Source: Flavobacterium bizetiae (GTDB taxonomy: Bacteria; Bacteroidota; Bacteroidia; Flavobacteriales; Flavobacteriaceae). Taken from it: a DNA stretch of 64,000 nucleotides. Of the stretch, positions 1 to 9,625 are shown one piece after another; the first letter of the stretch is position 1, and each line of letters begins with the position of its first letter. The DNA is taken from NCBI RefSeq assembly GCF_902804475.1, contig NZ_CADCSU010000054.1:1-64000 (forward strand), read 5' to 3'. Both the position numbers and the translations under genes were made by a program. The notes under the pieces are model-generated. The model had not been told where the DNA came from. It did no database searches and saw nothing but the letters and a program-made list of their open reading frames with translations.

Positions 1-157
1 AACTTATATAGTGAAGCATTTTATAAATTCCTTTTATTCAAGGTAAAAATTATGAGCACCAACTTTAATATGAACTTATATAACTTATATGGTGAAATGT
101 TTTTTATAAATCCCTTTTATTCAAGGTGTAAAATTGTGCGAAACAACTTTATTATGT
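1..157. repeat. Two imperfect tandem copies of an about 81-bp AT-rich unit
   Basis: Unit 1 (about 2-73) and unit 2 (about 83-157) share ACTTATAT, then GTGAA, then ATAAAT, CCTTTTATTCAAGGT and CAACTTTA in the same order, offset by about 81 bp. A further ACTTATATGATAA follows at about 167. The junction at 68-94 nearly matches 33453-33479 at the other end of the PUL. Function unknown; only two full units are present, so this is not an array. Confidence 0.6.
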
Positions 158-212
158 AGTTATATTACTTATATGATAAAAAATTTCACACTCAAATATT
201 GGTAAATTAATT

Positions 213-247
213 TTAATTTGTATCATTGTAGTATAGAATAGTATAAT
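213..247 (+). promoter_or_regulatory. Promoter/operator element shared with the susC promoter
   Basis: The block beginning TTTGTAT at 217 and continuing TTGTAGTATAG, then ATAGTATAA, matches 10657-10686 with only three differences in about 30 bp. At susC the TTTG is the end of a perfect -7 box, so the GTATAG repeats cover the start of transcription. Here the -7 box is weaker (TTAATTTG, 213-220). The block ends 18 bp before the first enzyme gene. Inference: an operator for one PUL regulator, most simply the GntR-type protein encoded at 6580. Confidence 0.55.
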
Positions 248-264
248 AATCTAAAATTTATTTA

Positions 265-2313
265 ATGAGACAGTATCCTTTCCTACTAAAAAACCTGTTT
301 TTATCCGTTTTATTGGTTGCATTTTGTACGCCTGCTTTCGCCCAAAAAAGTATTAAAATGACTTTTGGTAAAAGTGGTGTTATTAATTATGATGCAAAGC
401 AAAAAACAATTGCGGTAAGTCAGTCAGGTAAAATTATTTTTAGCGGAGCAAAAGCTTCAGTTATAGTTAATGGTAAAACAATTTCTGTAAATGATTATCC
501 GGAAGCAGTTTTTGCAAAAGAAGCTATTAGCGATGATTTAGGTAAAGGTTTAAAATATACATTGACATATAAAGATAAAAGCAAAGCAACGCTAATCCAA
601 AGTTTTTACATTTATAACAATCAGGACTATTTTATAACTCAATTGGAAATTTTAGGTAACGGACAGCAAATTGCGACCAATTATATTGCACCGTTAGATT
701 TAGGAAAAATTGCTTTTGATAAAATAGAAAATCTACACACCGTTTTTGTTCCTTATGATAATGATGCTTTCATTAGTTATAATTCAAAAAAGTTAGATAC
801 CATTGCTCATAATAATAGTGCCGAAGTTGGTATCATATTCAATAATACATCCCGTAACGGTTTTATCGTAGGTTCGCTTGAACATACTATTTGGAAAAGT
901 GCTGTAAAAACTATCAATCAAAATAAAGCAGCATCATTTTCTGCCTGGGCTGGATATTCAGAAAAAGAAAATACACGCGATAGTATTGCGCATGGTATTG
1001 TAAAAGGAGATAAAGTAGCTTCACCAAAATTCTTCGTGGGTTATTACTCAGACTGGAGAAACGGAATGGAGCAATATGCGAAAACCAATCGTATCGTAGA
1101 GAAACCTTATGTTTTTGCGTGGGACAAACCAACTCCGGTAGGCTGGAACAGTTGGGGAGTTTTGATGGAAAAAATCAATTTTGAGAATACTACCAAAGTA
1201 GCTGATTTCTTTGGAGACTCAGTTCCGGAATTTCGTGTTGGCAATACCGCTTATATCGATTTGGACTCGTTTTGGGACAATATGGTAAAAGGTGGTTTTA
1301 CAGGAGACTTTAGTAAACTAAAAGAATTTGCAGATTATTGTAAAAAGAAAGGTTTAGAACCGGGAGCTTATTGGGCACCGTTTACAGATTGGGGCTGGAA
1401 AGACGGACCTAATCGCAAAGCCGAAGGAAGTGATTATACTTTTGGAGAAATGTGGACCAAAACCGGAAACACTTATTTTGATTTTGATGGTGCGCGTGCT
1501 ATCGATCCTACACATCCGGGAACTTTAAAACGTGTTGATTATGTGATTAATAAACTAAAAGAATGCGGTTTTAAAATGATCAAAATTGACTTTTTAGGTC
1601 ACGCTGCTGCGGAATCTACTTCTTTTTATGATCAAAATGTAACAACAGGAATGCAGGCTTATAAAGTAGGGATGGAACATTTAGTAAATGCTCTTGACGG
1701 AAAAATGCTAATTTATGCTGCGATTTCTCCAAATATGGCAACTTCCCGTTATGCGCACGTTCGTCGTATTGCCTGCGATGCCTGGAAAACAATCGAACAA
1801 ACACAATATACCCTAAATAGTGTAAACTATGGTTGGTGGCAAACCTATTCATACGATTATATCGATGCAGACCACGTGGTTTTTGCCGATGTGACTGAAG
1901 GAGAAAACCGCGCAAGATTAATTTCATCTGTTATTACAGGAACCTTAATTACCGGAGACGATTACAGCAAAGACGGAATCTGGAGCAAACGTGCCAAAGA
2001 ATGGTTACAGAATAAAGAACTACTTAAAATCGTAGAAAATGGTGTAGCATTTCGTCCGCTGGAAGGAAATACAGGAAAATTAACCACTGAAGTTTTCGAA
2101 CAAAAAATAGGAAACAATTGGTACATCGCTGTTTTGAATTACAGTAATATGCCTAAAAATTATGCGCTTCCTTTACAAAGATTAGGCGTAAAAAATGGAA
2201 ACTATAAATTGCAGGATGTTTTTACAGGTCAAAATAGCGAAGTAAAAAACAACAGTATAATTTTAAGTCTTGGTTCTAAAGATGCCCGTTTATTTAAAAT
2301 TGTAAATCGTTAA
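265..2313 (+). CDS. Clan GH-D (GH27/GH36-like) alpha-galactosidase family hydrolase
   Basis: Exported glycoside hydrolase of 682 aa with a signal peptide ending near residue 26 (PAFA-Q). Residues 30-280 form a beta-rich N-terminal domain. A TIM barrel follows, opened by VGWNSWG (292-298), with KMIKIDF near 437-443, where Asp442 is the likely nucleophile, and RIACDAW near 501-507, where Asp505 is the likely acid/base. This fits clan GH-D retaining enzymes, which remove terminal alpha-galactose or related sugars. It is the first gene of a tight operon (4-bp gap to the esterase, 18 bp more to GH36). Because the two catalytic motifs differ somewhat from classical GH27, alpha-galactosidase activity is inferred; beta-arabinopyranosidase or alpha-N-acetylgalactosaminidase activity is possible. 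Confidence 0.8.
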   Translation: MRQYPFLLKNLFLSVLLVAFCTPAFAQKSIKMTFGKSGVINYDAKQKTIAVSQSGKIIFSGAKASVIVNGKTISVNDYPEAVFAKEAISDDLGKGLKYTLTYKDKSKATLIQSFYIYNNQDYFITQLEILGNGQQIATNYIAPLDLGKIAFDKIENLHTVFVPYDNDAFISYNSKKLDTIAHNNSAEVGIIFNNTSRNGFIVGSLEHTIWKSAVKTINQNKAASFSAWAGYSEKENTRDSIAHGIVKGDKVASPKFFVGYYSDWRNGMEQYAKTNRIVEKPYVFAWDKPTPVGWNSWGVLMEKINFENTTKVADFFGDSVPEFRVGNTAYIDLDSFWDNMVKGGFTGDFSKLKEFADYCKKKGLEPGAYWAPFTDWGWKDGPNRKAEGSDYTFGEMWTKTGNTYFDFDGARAIDPTHPGTLKRVDYVINKLKECGFKMIKIDFLGHAAAESTSFYDQNVTTGMQAYKVGMEHLVNALDGKMLIYAAISPNMATSRYAHVRRIACDAWKTIEQTQYTLNSVNYGWWQTYSYDYIDADHVVFADVTEGENRARLISSVITGTLITGDDYSKDGIWSKRAKEWLQNKELLKIVENGVAFRPLEGNTGKLTTEVFEQKIGNNWYIAVLNYSNMPKNYALPLQRLGVKNGNYKLQDVFTGQNSEVKNNSIILSLGSKDARLFKIVNR

Positions 2314-2317
2314 CTGA

Positions 2318-4294
2318 ATGCTTATGAAAAAACAGTTTTTTAAGAAAACGATGCTAGTATTGACGTTATTTATGCTTTCGTCAAATGCGATAAATGCTGC
2401 AGTGTCGTTGCCTTCTTTCTTTACCGATAATATGGTACTGCAACAAAAAAGTGCCGTTCCGTTTTGGGGAGAAAGCGATGCAAAATCGGTTACGATTACA
2501 ACTTCGTGGGATAAAAAAACATATACATCCAAAGTCGTAAACGGTAAATGGAATGTAGTTTTAAAAACGCCAGTTTATGGTGGTCCTTTTACCATTACTA
2601 TAAATGACGGTGCTGTAAAAACGCTCAACAATATTTTAATTGGTGAAGTTTGGTTGTGTTCTGGACAAAGTAATATGGAAATGCCTCTTGAAGGCTGGGG
2701 AAAAATTGACAATTACAAAGAAGAAATCGCCAATGCCAATTATCCTCAAATACGATTATTACAGGCAGAACATATCGAGAGCACTTTACCATTAAGTACA
2801 CTAAAAGTACAACACGATGGATGGAATGTTTGCAGTCCTAAAACCATTGCTGATTTTAGCGCAACGGCGTATTTTTTTGCCAGAAAAATTTATAAAGAAA
2901 AAAAGATTCCAATTGGGTTGATACATTCTTCCTGGGGAGGGACATTAATTGAAGCCTGGACAAGTTCCGGAGCGTTATCGACCATTCATGATTTTGATGC
3001 CCAAATTCAGGCCATGAAATCTGAGGTGGATGCCAATGCATTATTAAAAAAATATAATGCTGATATGGCGGTTTGGGAAAAGAAAGTATCAGATTCTGAT
3101 AAAGGTTTTGGAGCAGGAAAAGCGATTTGGGCTGCTAGCAATTTTGATGATTCATCGTGGGAAACTATGAAATTGCCGTCGTTTTTTGATAGCAACGGAC
3201 TAGGCAATTTTGATGGCATCGTCTGGTTTAGAAAAAAAGTAACTCTTACGGCAAACGATACAGATTTTACGCTAAGTTATTTTGCAGATGATGACGATAT
3301 GATTTGGGTAAATGGCAATTATATTGGTGAAACCAAAGGATATAATGTAGAACGTCATTATACCATTCCGGCAAAGTTTCTTAAAAAAGGTGAAAACACC
3401 ATAACCATAAGAGTTTTTGACGGTGCAGGAAATGGCGGTGTTTACGGAGATGAGAATTTCATTTTAAAATCAGCAAAACAATCTATTCCGTTAGCCGGAA
3501 ATTGGAAATATAAAATTGGTGCAGATATCAAAGATTTGCCTGTAAGGCCGTATTTGGCTCAAGGCCAAAACAGACCAAGCGCCATATACAATGCAATGAT
3601 TGCGCCATTGAGAGATTATAAAATAAAAGGAGTAATCTGGTATCAGGGAGAAAGCAACGCCGAGAGAGCCTATCAATACCAGACATTATTTCCATTATTG
3701 ATAAACGATTGGAGAGATCAGTTTAAGGATAAAAATTTACCGTTTTTCTTTGTTCAGCTCGCCAATTACAAACAACAAAAACAAGAACCGGGAGATTCTG
3801 ATTGGGCAGAGTTAAGAGAAGCTCAATTTAAAACCCTAAAAGTATCCAATACCGGAATGGCTGTTACAACAGATATTGGTAATGGAGAAGATATTCATCC
3901 CAAAAACAAACAAGATGTTGGTGGTCGTTTAGCCAATATTGCTTTGGCAAAGGTTTATAATGTCAAAATCGATTATTCGGGACCGTTGTATAAATCTTAT
4001 ACTATAAAAGGGAATACAGTTATTCTTGATTTTGATTTTAATAAAAACATAAAAGCCAGAGACGATACGCTTAAAGGATTTAGCATTGCAGGATCTGACC
4101 AGAAGTTTTATTGGGCAGAGGCTAAAATAGTAAATGGTAAAGTCGAAGTACATTCGGAAAAAGTACCAAATCCTGTGGCCGTTCGCTACAATTGGGCTGA
4201 TAATCCTGACGGAAATTTAACCAATGCATCAGGTTTGCCTGCATCATCTTTTAGAACAGATGTTTGGGCAGGAATTACACAAGAAAAGAAATAG
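2318..4294 (+). CDS. Sialate O-acetylesterase-like (SASA/SGNH) esterase
   Basis: Secreted esterase of 658 aa (signal peptide to about residue 27) expected to remove acetyl groups from sugars. GQSNM at 116-120 carries the catalytic Ser118. GVIWYQGESNA is the second SGNH block, and EDIHPKNKQDVGGRLA carries the catalytic His. The SASA domain is split by a jelly-roll, sugar-binding-like insert at roughly residues 265-395 (VNGNYIGE and VRVFD-like strands), as is common in this family. The start at 2318 leaves 4 bp after the upstream stop; Met3 at 2324 is an equally good start. Co-operonic with two alpha-galactosidases, so the substrate is probably an acetylated galactosyl glycan rather than sialic acid. 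No sialidase is nearby. Confidence 0.85.
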   Translation: MLMKKQFFKKTMLVLTLFMLSSNAINAAVSLPSFFTDNMVLQQKSAVPFWGESDAKSVTITTSWDKKTYTSKVVNGKWNVVLKTPVYGGPFTITINDGAVKTLNNILIGEVWLCSGQSNMEMPLEGWGKIDNYKEEIANANYPQIRLLQAEHIESTLPLSTLKVQHDGWNVCSPKTIADFSATAYFFARKIYKEKKIPIGLIHSSWGGTLIEAWTSSGALSTIHDFDAQIQAMKSEVDANALLKKYNADMAVWEKKVSDSDKGFGAGKAIWAASNFDDSSWETMKLPSFFDSNGLGNFDGIVWFRKKVTLTANDTDFTLSYFADDDDMIWVNGNYIGETKGYNVERHYTIPAKFLKKGENTITIRVFDGAGNGGVYGDENFILKSAKQSIPLAGNWKYKIGADIKDLPVRPYLAQGQNRPSAIYNAMIAPLRDYKIKGVIWYQGESNAERAYQYQTLFPLLINDWRDQFKDKNLPFFFVQLANYKQQKQEPGDSDWAELREAQFKTLKVSNTGMAVTTDIGNGEDIHPKNKQDVGGRLANIALAKVYNVKIDYSGPLYKSYTIKGNTVILDFDFNKNIKARDDTLKGFSIAGSDQKFYWAEAKIVNGKVEVHSEKVPNPVAVRYNWADNPDGNLTNASGLPASSFRTDVWAGITQEKK

Positions 4295-4312
4295 AAATAA
4301 AATATAATAAAA

Positions 4313-6517
4313 ATGAAAAAACACATTACCAATTTAAGGCAATCTTTTGGGATCGCATTTTTTGTGCTGGCGAGTTATTGCAGCCCGGTTTCGGCGCAAC
4401 AAATTATCTCAGTAAAAACAAAAAGTAATGCGCTTGTTTTGCAAGTTACTCCTGGAAAAGAGTTGAACACTATTTACTTAGGAGAAAAATTAGCCAATGA
4501 TTTTGATTATGTAAAAATACAAGGTCAGTTCAAACAGGGAACAGATTATTCAGGAATTTACAATGCAGCATACACACCATCTGGTTCTAAAAACTTATTA
4601 GAACCTGCTATTGCAGTAACGCACGCTGATGGAAATACTTCGCTGGATTTATTATATGTAGATCATAAAACGACTACAGTAAGTACAGGAGTTTCTCAAA
4701 CTGAAATTACCCTAAAAGACAATGTTTATCCAATTGAGGTTCATTTGTTTATTCAGTCTTACTATGATACGGATATTATCGAGCAATGGACAACGATTAA
4801 ACATGCTGAAAAAGGAAATATTACTTTAAACAAATATGCTTCGGCTAATTTATACCTTAAAGGATATAACAATTTCTATTTGAATCAATACCACGGAGAC
4901 TGGGCAAAAGAAATGCAACCTGAAGAAAGCAAATTAACTCACGGAATCAAAGTATTAGATACTAAATTAGGTTCACGTGCGAATTTGTTTCAGCCGTCAG
5001 TATTTATGGTTTCTTTAGACAAACCAGCTACAGAAGATGACGGAAAAGTGTTATTTGCAGGTTTAGAATGGTCAGGAAATTTCCGTACAGATTTAGAATT
5101 AGATCCGTTGAATAATCTTCGTGTTATTTCAGGTATTAATAATGCAGCGGCAGCTTATTCTTTAGCTAAAAATACTGTATTTACAACTCCAAAATTTTGG
5201 TATACTTTATCTTCTAAAGGAAAAGGACATGCAAGCCGTAATTTGCACGACTGGTCAAGAAATTATAAAATATTAGACGGAAAAGGAAGTCGTTTAACAT
5301 TGCTAAACAACTGGGAAGCTACTTATTTTAATTTTGATGAAGACAAACTAAAAGTACTTATCGCTGATAGTAAAAAACTAGGTGTTGATATGTTCTTATT
5401 AGATGACGGATGGTTCGGAAACAATTTCCCTCGTAACAATGACGACGCAGCTCTTGGAGACTGGGACGTAAATAAAAAGAAATTACCAAATGGGATCGGA
5501 ACTTTGGTAAAAACAGCCAAAGACAATCAGGTAAAATTCGGAATCTGGATTGAGCCGGAAATGGTAAACCCGGCGAGTGATTTATACAAAAAACACCCGG
5601 AATGGATTGTGAAACAACCAGGAAGAACGGAGCATTATTTCCGTAATCAATTGGTTTTAGATTTATCAAACCCTAAAGTTCAGGATTTTGTTTACGGAGT
5701 AGTAGACAATCTTTTTACAGAAAACCCGGAATTGGCATATATCAAATGGGATTGTAATGCAGTAATTTACAACGCCTATTCAAGCAATTTAAAAGACAAA
5801 CAAAACAATTTCTATACAGATTACGTAACAGGATTGTATAAAGTTTTAGAGCGTATTCGTGTAAAATACCCTACAGTACCTATGATGCTTTGTTCTGGTG
5901 GTGGTGGTAGAGTAGATTATGCTGCAATGAAATACTTTACAGAATTCTGGCCAAGTGATAACACAGATCCTTTAGAAAGAGTGTATATGCAATGGGAATA
6001 CTCGTATTTTTACCCAGCTTTAACAATCGCAGCTCACGTAACAGATTGGGGAAAACAACCTATAAAATACCGTACCGATGTTGCCATGATGGGAAGATTA
6101 GGTTTTGATATCGTGGTAAAAGATTTAAACGAGAAAGATTTGACTTTTGCGCAGCAAGCGATCAAAAATTATAATGCATTAAGCAACACAATCTGGCAAG
6201 GAGATCAATATCGTTTGCAAAATCCTTGGGGTAATGATGCGGCGTCTGTAATGTTTGTAAACAAAAGCGGAAACGAAGCAGTTGTATTTAGTTATTCTGT
6301 TAATTCAAGATACGAAGTAGGAACGCATCTTCCTATAAAATTAAAAGGATTACAAGCAGGGCAAAACTATAAAGTAGAAGAAATCAACGTATATCCGGAT
6401 AAAAAGCCTGTGGTAGAAACTGCGACTTATTCTGGTGATTTTTTAATGCAGGTTGGTATCAACCCGAATGTAAATTCTACTAATACGAGCGTTGTTTTAA
6501 AAATTACAAAGGCCTAA
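4313..6517 (+). CDS. GH36 alpha-galactosidase
   Basis: Exported GH36 enzyme of 734 aa (signal peptide ending near VSA-Q, residue 28) that hydrolyses terminal alpha-1,6 or related galactosides. The N-terminal beta-sandwich is followed by a barrel with WEATYFNF (334-341), LDDGWFG (363-369), GIWIEPEMVNP (410-420), KWDCN (478-482, nucleophile Asp480) and WPSDNTDP (546-553, acid/base Asp549). Its length and all hallmark motifs match bacterial GH36. It is the third gene of the 265-6517 operon, 18 bp after the esterase. The preceding genes suggest that it works on side chains exposed by deacetylation. One of the surest functional calls in the window. Confidence 0.93.
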   Translation: MKKHITNLRQSFGIAFFVLASYCSPVSAQQIISVKTKSNALVLQVTPGKELNTIYLGEKLANDFDYVKIQGQFKQGTDYSGIYNAAYTPSGSKNLLEPAIAVTHADGNTSLDLLYVDHKTTTVSTGVSQTEITLKDNVYPIEVHLFIQSYYDTDIIEQWTTIKHAEKGNITLNKYASANLYLKGYNNFYLNQYHGDWAKEMQPEESKLTHGIKVLDTKLGSRANLFQPSVFMVSLDKPATEDDGKVLFAGLEWSGNFRTDLELDPLNNLRVISGINNAAAAYSLAKNTVFTTPKFWYTLSSKGKGHASRNLHDWSRNYKILDGKGSRLTLLNNWEATYFNFDEDKLKVLIADSKKLGVDMFLLDDGWFGNNFPRNNDDAALGDWDVNKKKLPNGIGTLVKTAKDNQVKFGIWIEPEMVNPASDLYKKHPEWIVKQPGRTEHYFRNQLVLDLSNPKVQDFVYGVVDNLFTENPELAYIKWDCNAVIYNAYSSNLKDKQNNFYTDYVTGLYKVLERIRVKYPTVPMMLCSGGGGRVDYAAMKYFTEFWPSDNTDPLERVYMQWEYSYFYPALTIAAHVTDWGKQPIKYRTDVAMMGRLGFDIVVKDLNEKDLTFAQQAIKNYNALSNTIWQGDQYRLQNPWGNDAASVMFVNKSGNEAVVFSYSVNSRYEVGTHLPIKLKGLQAGQNYKVEEINVYPDKKPVVETATYSGDFLMQVGINPNVNSTNTSVVLKITKA

Positions 6518-6528
6518 ATCTCAAACAT

Positions 6529-6546
6529 TAGTATATATTTGTACTA
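6529..6546 (+). promoter_or_regulatory. -7 box inside a dyad upstream of the GntR-type regulator gene
   Basis: TAGTATATATTTGTACTA has inverted TAGTA/TACTA ends enclosing TATATTTG (6534-6541), a perfect TAnnTTTG -7 box. No good -33 TTG is seen at the usual distance. The dyad shares TAGTATA with the elements at 217-246 and 10657-10686. It lies 33 bp before the regulator start, so autoregulation is the simplest reading (inference). Confidence 0.5.
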
Positions 6547-6579
6547 TCATTTCTAAATAAATACCTATTAAAACGTTTT

Positions 6580-7596
6580 ATGAAGCAAATTATTCAGCAG
6601 ATAAAAAATCTCGAATCTATAAATTCCTTCTCTAAACATGAACAATTGGTTCAGGGAATAATTAATGCCATCGATGAAAAAGTGGTTACAAAAGGAGATT
6701 TACTTCCATCTGTAAATACTTTTATAAGCGAGTTGGGTTTTGCGAGAGAAACCATTGCAAAAGCTTATAAAGAACTTGTGCACAGAGGAATTATCGAATC
6801 AAAAAACCGATTGGGTTATTTTGTTGCGACCAATGATGTAAAGCAAGAACTAAAAGTGGCACTGCTAATATTTGCATTTGATATTTTTCAGGAAACGTTT
6901 TATGAGAATTTCAGAAAAGGTCTTGGAAAGAACATTCAGCTCGATATCTTTTTTCACCACAATAATTTCGATACATTCGAAAGTATTGTTCAGAACATAA
7001 AAGGAAAATACGGCATGTTTGTGATTGCTCCAATTCCGAGTAAAAAAACACCGGCTGTTTTAAAACAATTGCCTACCAACAGGGTTTTGCTGGTAGACCG
7101 TTTTATAGAAACAGATGAAGATTATAATTATGTTGCACAAGAGTTTGGAGATTCGTCTTACAATGCTTTTGTGCAGCTTAAAGATAAAATTAAAAAATAC
7201 GATGAGATTATTTTCTTCTTTAAACCCTCATCTGCAGAACCTGATGAAATTTTAAATTCATTTAAAAGATTCATGAAGGACTATGATATTAAGGGAGTTA
7301 TAGAAGAAGAGTATGTATCCGGTTCTCTTGAAAAAGGAAAAGTATACTTCACGATTCACAATCTTGAACTTTGGGAAATGCTTAAAGATTCTAAAATCAA
7401 AGGGCTTAAAATTGGTACCGATATTGGTTTTATTTCGCACAATGATGATATCGTAAAAGAGATCATTTTTGATGGCGTTACCACTTTCTCAACTGATTTC
7501 TCTGAAATGGGAAAAAAAGCAGCTAATTTTGTTCTGAACCGTAAAAAAATTCAGGAGATTATTCCAACAGTTTTGGTCGACCGAAATTCGCTGTAG
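6580..7596 (+). CDS. GntR-type transcriptional regulator with LacI-like sugar-sensing domain
   Basis: 338 aa, cytoplasmic. Residues about 15-85 form a GntR winged helix (KGDLLPSVNTF, ARETIAKAYKELVHRGIIESK). The rest resembles the periplasmic-binding-protein/LacI effector domain, starting near VALLIFAFDIFQ and ending with PTVLVDRNSL. This architecture, like AraR of Bacillus, usually represses sugar genes until a sugar binds. The symporter starts 3 bp after its stop, so the two are co-transcribed. It is the only regulator between the first enzyme operon and SusCD, and it is the best candidate to bind the shared GTATAG elements at 217-246 and 10657-10686. Confidence 0.85.
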   Translation: MKQIIQQIKNLESINSFSKHEQLVQGIINAIDEKVVTKGDLLPSVNTFISELGFARETIAKAYKELVHRGIIESKNRLGYFVATNDVKQELKVALLIFAFDIFQETFYENFRKGLGKNIQLDIFFHHNNFDTFESIVQNIKGKYGMFVIAPIPSKKTPAVLKQLPTNRVLLVDRFIETDEDYNYVAQEFGDSSYNAFVQLKDKIKKYDEIIFFFKPSSAEPDEILNSFKRFMKDYDIKGVIEEEYVSGSLEKGKVYFTIHNLELWEMLKDSKIKGLKIGTDIGFISHNDDIVKEIIFDGVTTFSTDFSEMGKKAANFVLNRKKIQEIIPTVLVDRNSL

Positions 7597-7599
7597 TTT

Positions 7600-9192
7600 A
7601 TGAGTGTATTGTCTATTGTTAGTTTTTTGCTTATTACAGGTTTTATCGCCTTATTTTCAGCTTTAAAAACACGTAAAAAAAAGGTCCAAACTACAAATGG
7701 ACTTTTTTTTGCAGATCATAACAACAATTTTTTTATAGTAGGAGGAGCATTGTTACTCAGTAATATAAGTGCGAATCAATTTATAGGCGAAAACGAATCC
7801 ATATACACCAACAACATGAGCGTTATGGCATGGGGCGTAAGTTCTGTGTTTGCGATGTTGCTTGTGGCGGAGTTCTTTTTGCCTATTTATTTTCGTACCG
7901 GCGCCATGACAATTCCGGATTATCTGGGAAAACGCTATGATAATTCGACCAAACGATTGGTATCGATCGTATTTCTGTGCAGTTATGTCGTGAATCTTTT
8001 GCCAGCCGTTTTATATGGTGGCGCAGTAGCTCTTACCGGAATGTTCAATTTCTTATTGCCTTTACAATTAACCTATTGGCAAAACATCTGGATTATGGTT
8101 TGGGTGATTGGTCTGACAGGTTGTGCATATTCAGTTTTAGGAGGTTTACGCGCAATATCGATAAGTGATACTATTTTAAGCATCGGATTATTGACTATTG
8201 GGATTGCTTTTCCATATTTTGGGTTTAAATTTCTGGGCAACGGAGATTGGTTCAAAGGATTTCATATCCTGCTTTCTCAGCATACAGACCATCTCAATGC
8301 TATTGGAGGACCAAAAGACGAAATTCCGTTAAGCACCATTTTTACAGGAATGTTCATCATGAACCTGTATTATTGGGGAATGGAGCAGTTTATTGTTCAG
8401 CAGGCACTTTCGGCAAAAAGTTTATCGCACAGTCAAAAAGGGATGGGGTTGGCCTGTTTAGGAAAGCTTTTATGTCCGTTTATCATTAATATTCCCGGAT
8501 TAGTTGGGGTACATTTGTATAATAATCTCGAAAACACCGCTGAGGTTTTTCCTCTCGTTGTCAAAGATACCTTGCCGGGTATCATGATTGGTTTAACGGC
8601 CGCAGTTGTTCTGGGCGCAGCAATAAGTACTTTTAATGCTGGTTTAAATAGTAGTAGTACGCTGTTTGTGCTTAACCTTTACAAACCGTGGTTAGAGAAA
8701 AGAAATAAAGAAATTACCGAGAAACACTTGGTTTACACAGGACGTAAATTTGAAATCATTGTTTCGGCTTTGGCCATGTTTTCGGCTCCGTTTATCATGT
8801 TTAGCAAAGCAGGTTTTTATACTTATTTGCAACAATTGGGCGGAATGTTTTGCGTGCCTATTTTTACCATTATTCTCGTTGGTTTTGTGTCTAAAAAAGT
8901 TCCGCCACAAGCCGCTAAAATCGGAATGATATTCTTTATTTTTAGTTACATCGTTTTTAATTATATACTCGATATCAAGCTGCATTATTTGCATATGCTG
9001 GCTTTGTTATTTGTTTTTACTACAATTTGCATGCTGGTTGTGGCTAAGTTGTATCCTAACTATCATTACACCGAAATCAAATTAGAGTCGGTTGAATTAT
9101 CACCATGGAAAAACCGTTATTGGTATTTCGCTTTACTTTTGATGGGGATGATTAGCATTTTTGTGCTGTTCTCGAAATGGGGGATAGCTTAG
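7600..9192 (+). CDS. Sodium:solute symporter (SSS/SGLT family), probable sugar importer
   Basis: Inner-membrane protein of 530 aa with about 13-14 hydrophobic helices. SANQFIGENESIYTNNMSVMAWG near residues 57-76 is typical of the first helices of SGLT-like sugar carriers, and YSVLGGLRAISISDT is the conserved loop of the family. It most likely imports a monosaccharide, galactose being the natural guess given three alpha-galactosidases, by sodium co-transport. It is translationally linked to the regulator gene (3-bp gap) and followed by a strong terminator at 9261. The window holds a second candidate importer (MFS, 27570-28979). Confidence 0.88.
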   Translation: MSVLSIVSFLLITGFIALFSALKTRKKKVQTTNGLFFADHNNNFFIVGGALLLSNISANQFIGENESIYTNNMSVMAWGVSSVFAMLLVAEFFLPIYFRTGAMTIPDYLGKRYDNSTKRLVSIVFLCSYVVNLLPAVLYGGAVALTGMFNFLLPLQLTYWQNIWIMVWVIGLTGCAYSVLGGLRAISISDTILSIGLLTIGIAFPYFGFKFLGNGDWFKGFHILLSQHTDHLNAIGGPKDEIPLSTIFTGMFIMNLYYWGMEQFIVQQALSAKSLSHSQKGMGLACLGKLLCPFIINIPGLVGVHLYNNLENTAEVFPLVVKDTLPGIMIGLTAAVVLGAAISTFNAGLNSSSTLFVLNLYKPWLEKRNKEITEKHLVYTGRKFEIIVSALAMFSAPFIMFSKAGFYTYLQQLGGMFCVPIFTIILVGFVSKKVPPQAAKIGMIFFIFSYIVFNYILDIKLHYLHMLALLFVFTTICMLVVAKLYPNYHYTEIKLESVELSPWKNRYWYFALLLMGMISIFVLFSKWGIA

Positions 9193-9260
9193 GGGGAAGG
9201 GACTAAGAAACTAAGGGACTAAGGTTCTGAGAGACAAAGGGACATAGGTTTTAATATAGG

Positions 9261-9289
9261 GACGCACTTTTGGTGCGTCTTTTTTTTTG
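9261..9289 (+). terminator. Rho-independent terminator after the symporter gene
   Basis: GACGCAC and GTGCGTC form a perfect 7-bp stem with a TTTTG loop, followed by a run of nine T (to about 9288). It ends the regulator-symporter transcript. The DNA between the stop codon and the stem (9193-9240) is a degenerate run of GGGACTAAG-like units. Confidence 0.85.
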
Positions 9290-9330
9290 TTCAAAACCTC
9301 ATTTTTCAAATTCTATTATAAAACTAAATC

Positions 9331-9440
9331 TTTTTTTCAGGAGCTAATCCCGCTATCCGTTCCAATCTTTTTATTTTTTAAAGAAAAAAATAAAAAGGAT
9401 TTCCACTTCTATCGGGGCTAGGGGACTCGTTTTCATAATA
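9331..9440 (-). repeat. Structured hairpin element, copy 1 (reverse orientation)
   Basis: Read on the minus strand this runs from TTATGAAAA through CCCCTAGCCCCGATAG to GGGATTAGCTCCTGAAAAA, the same conserved ends as copies at 23733-23836 and 52187-52290. The outer sequences pair imperfectly. The apical stem is a 13-bp A/T helix (9367-9379 with 9385-9397), whereas the other copies have an unrelated GC-rich apical stem in the same place. It lies next to the inverted repeat at 9457-9579. Non-coding; function unknown. Confidence 0.75.
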
Positions 9441-9456
9441 ATAATTCCGTGTAGTT

Positions 9457-9579
9457 TGTCATCCTGAGGAACGAAGGATCACACAAGAAGCTCGACAAAC
9501 AAGCTCGACAAAGGATCTCGACAAAGATTAAGGATTCACTTTGCGGAATTACTAGTGTGATCCTTCGTTCAGTATGACA
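9457..9579. repeat. REP-like long inverted repeat, copy 1
   Basis: Left arm 9457-9484 (TGTCATCCTGAGGAACGAAG then GATCACAC) and right arm 9555-9579 pair over most of their length. The central part has three near-repeats of CTCGACAAA. The same arm sequence recurs at 10041, 23578 and 23928, with variants at 40729 and 52068, always between genes. Two of these copies bracket the GIY-YIG gene. Confidence 0.85.
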
Positions 9580-9625
9580 AGCTTGTGGTTATTTTACGTT
9601 AAATACTTTACAACAAACATAAAAG

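Noticed and set aside
1..157. Possible CRISPR array or origin iterons at the window start
   Set aside because: Only two diverged 81-bp units exist, without uniform repeats, spacers, cas genes or replication genes nearby.
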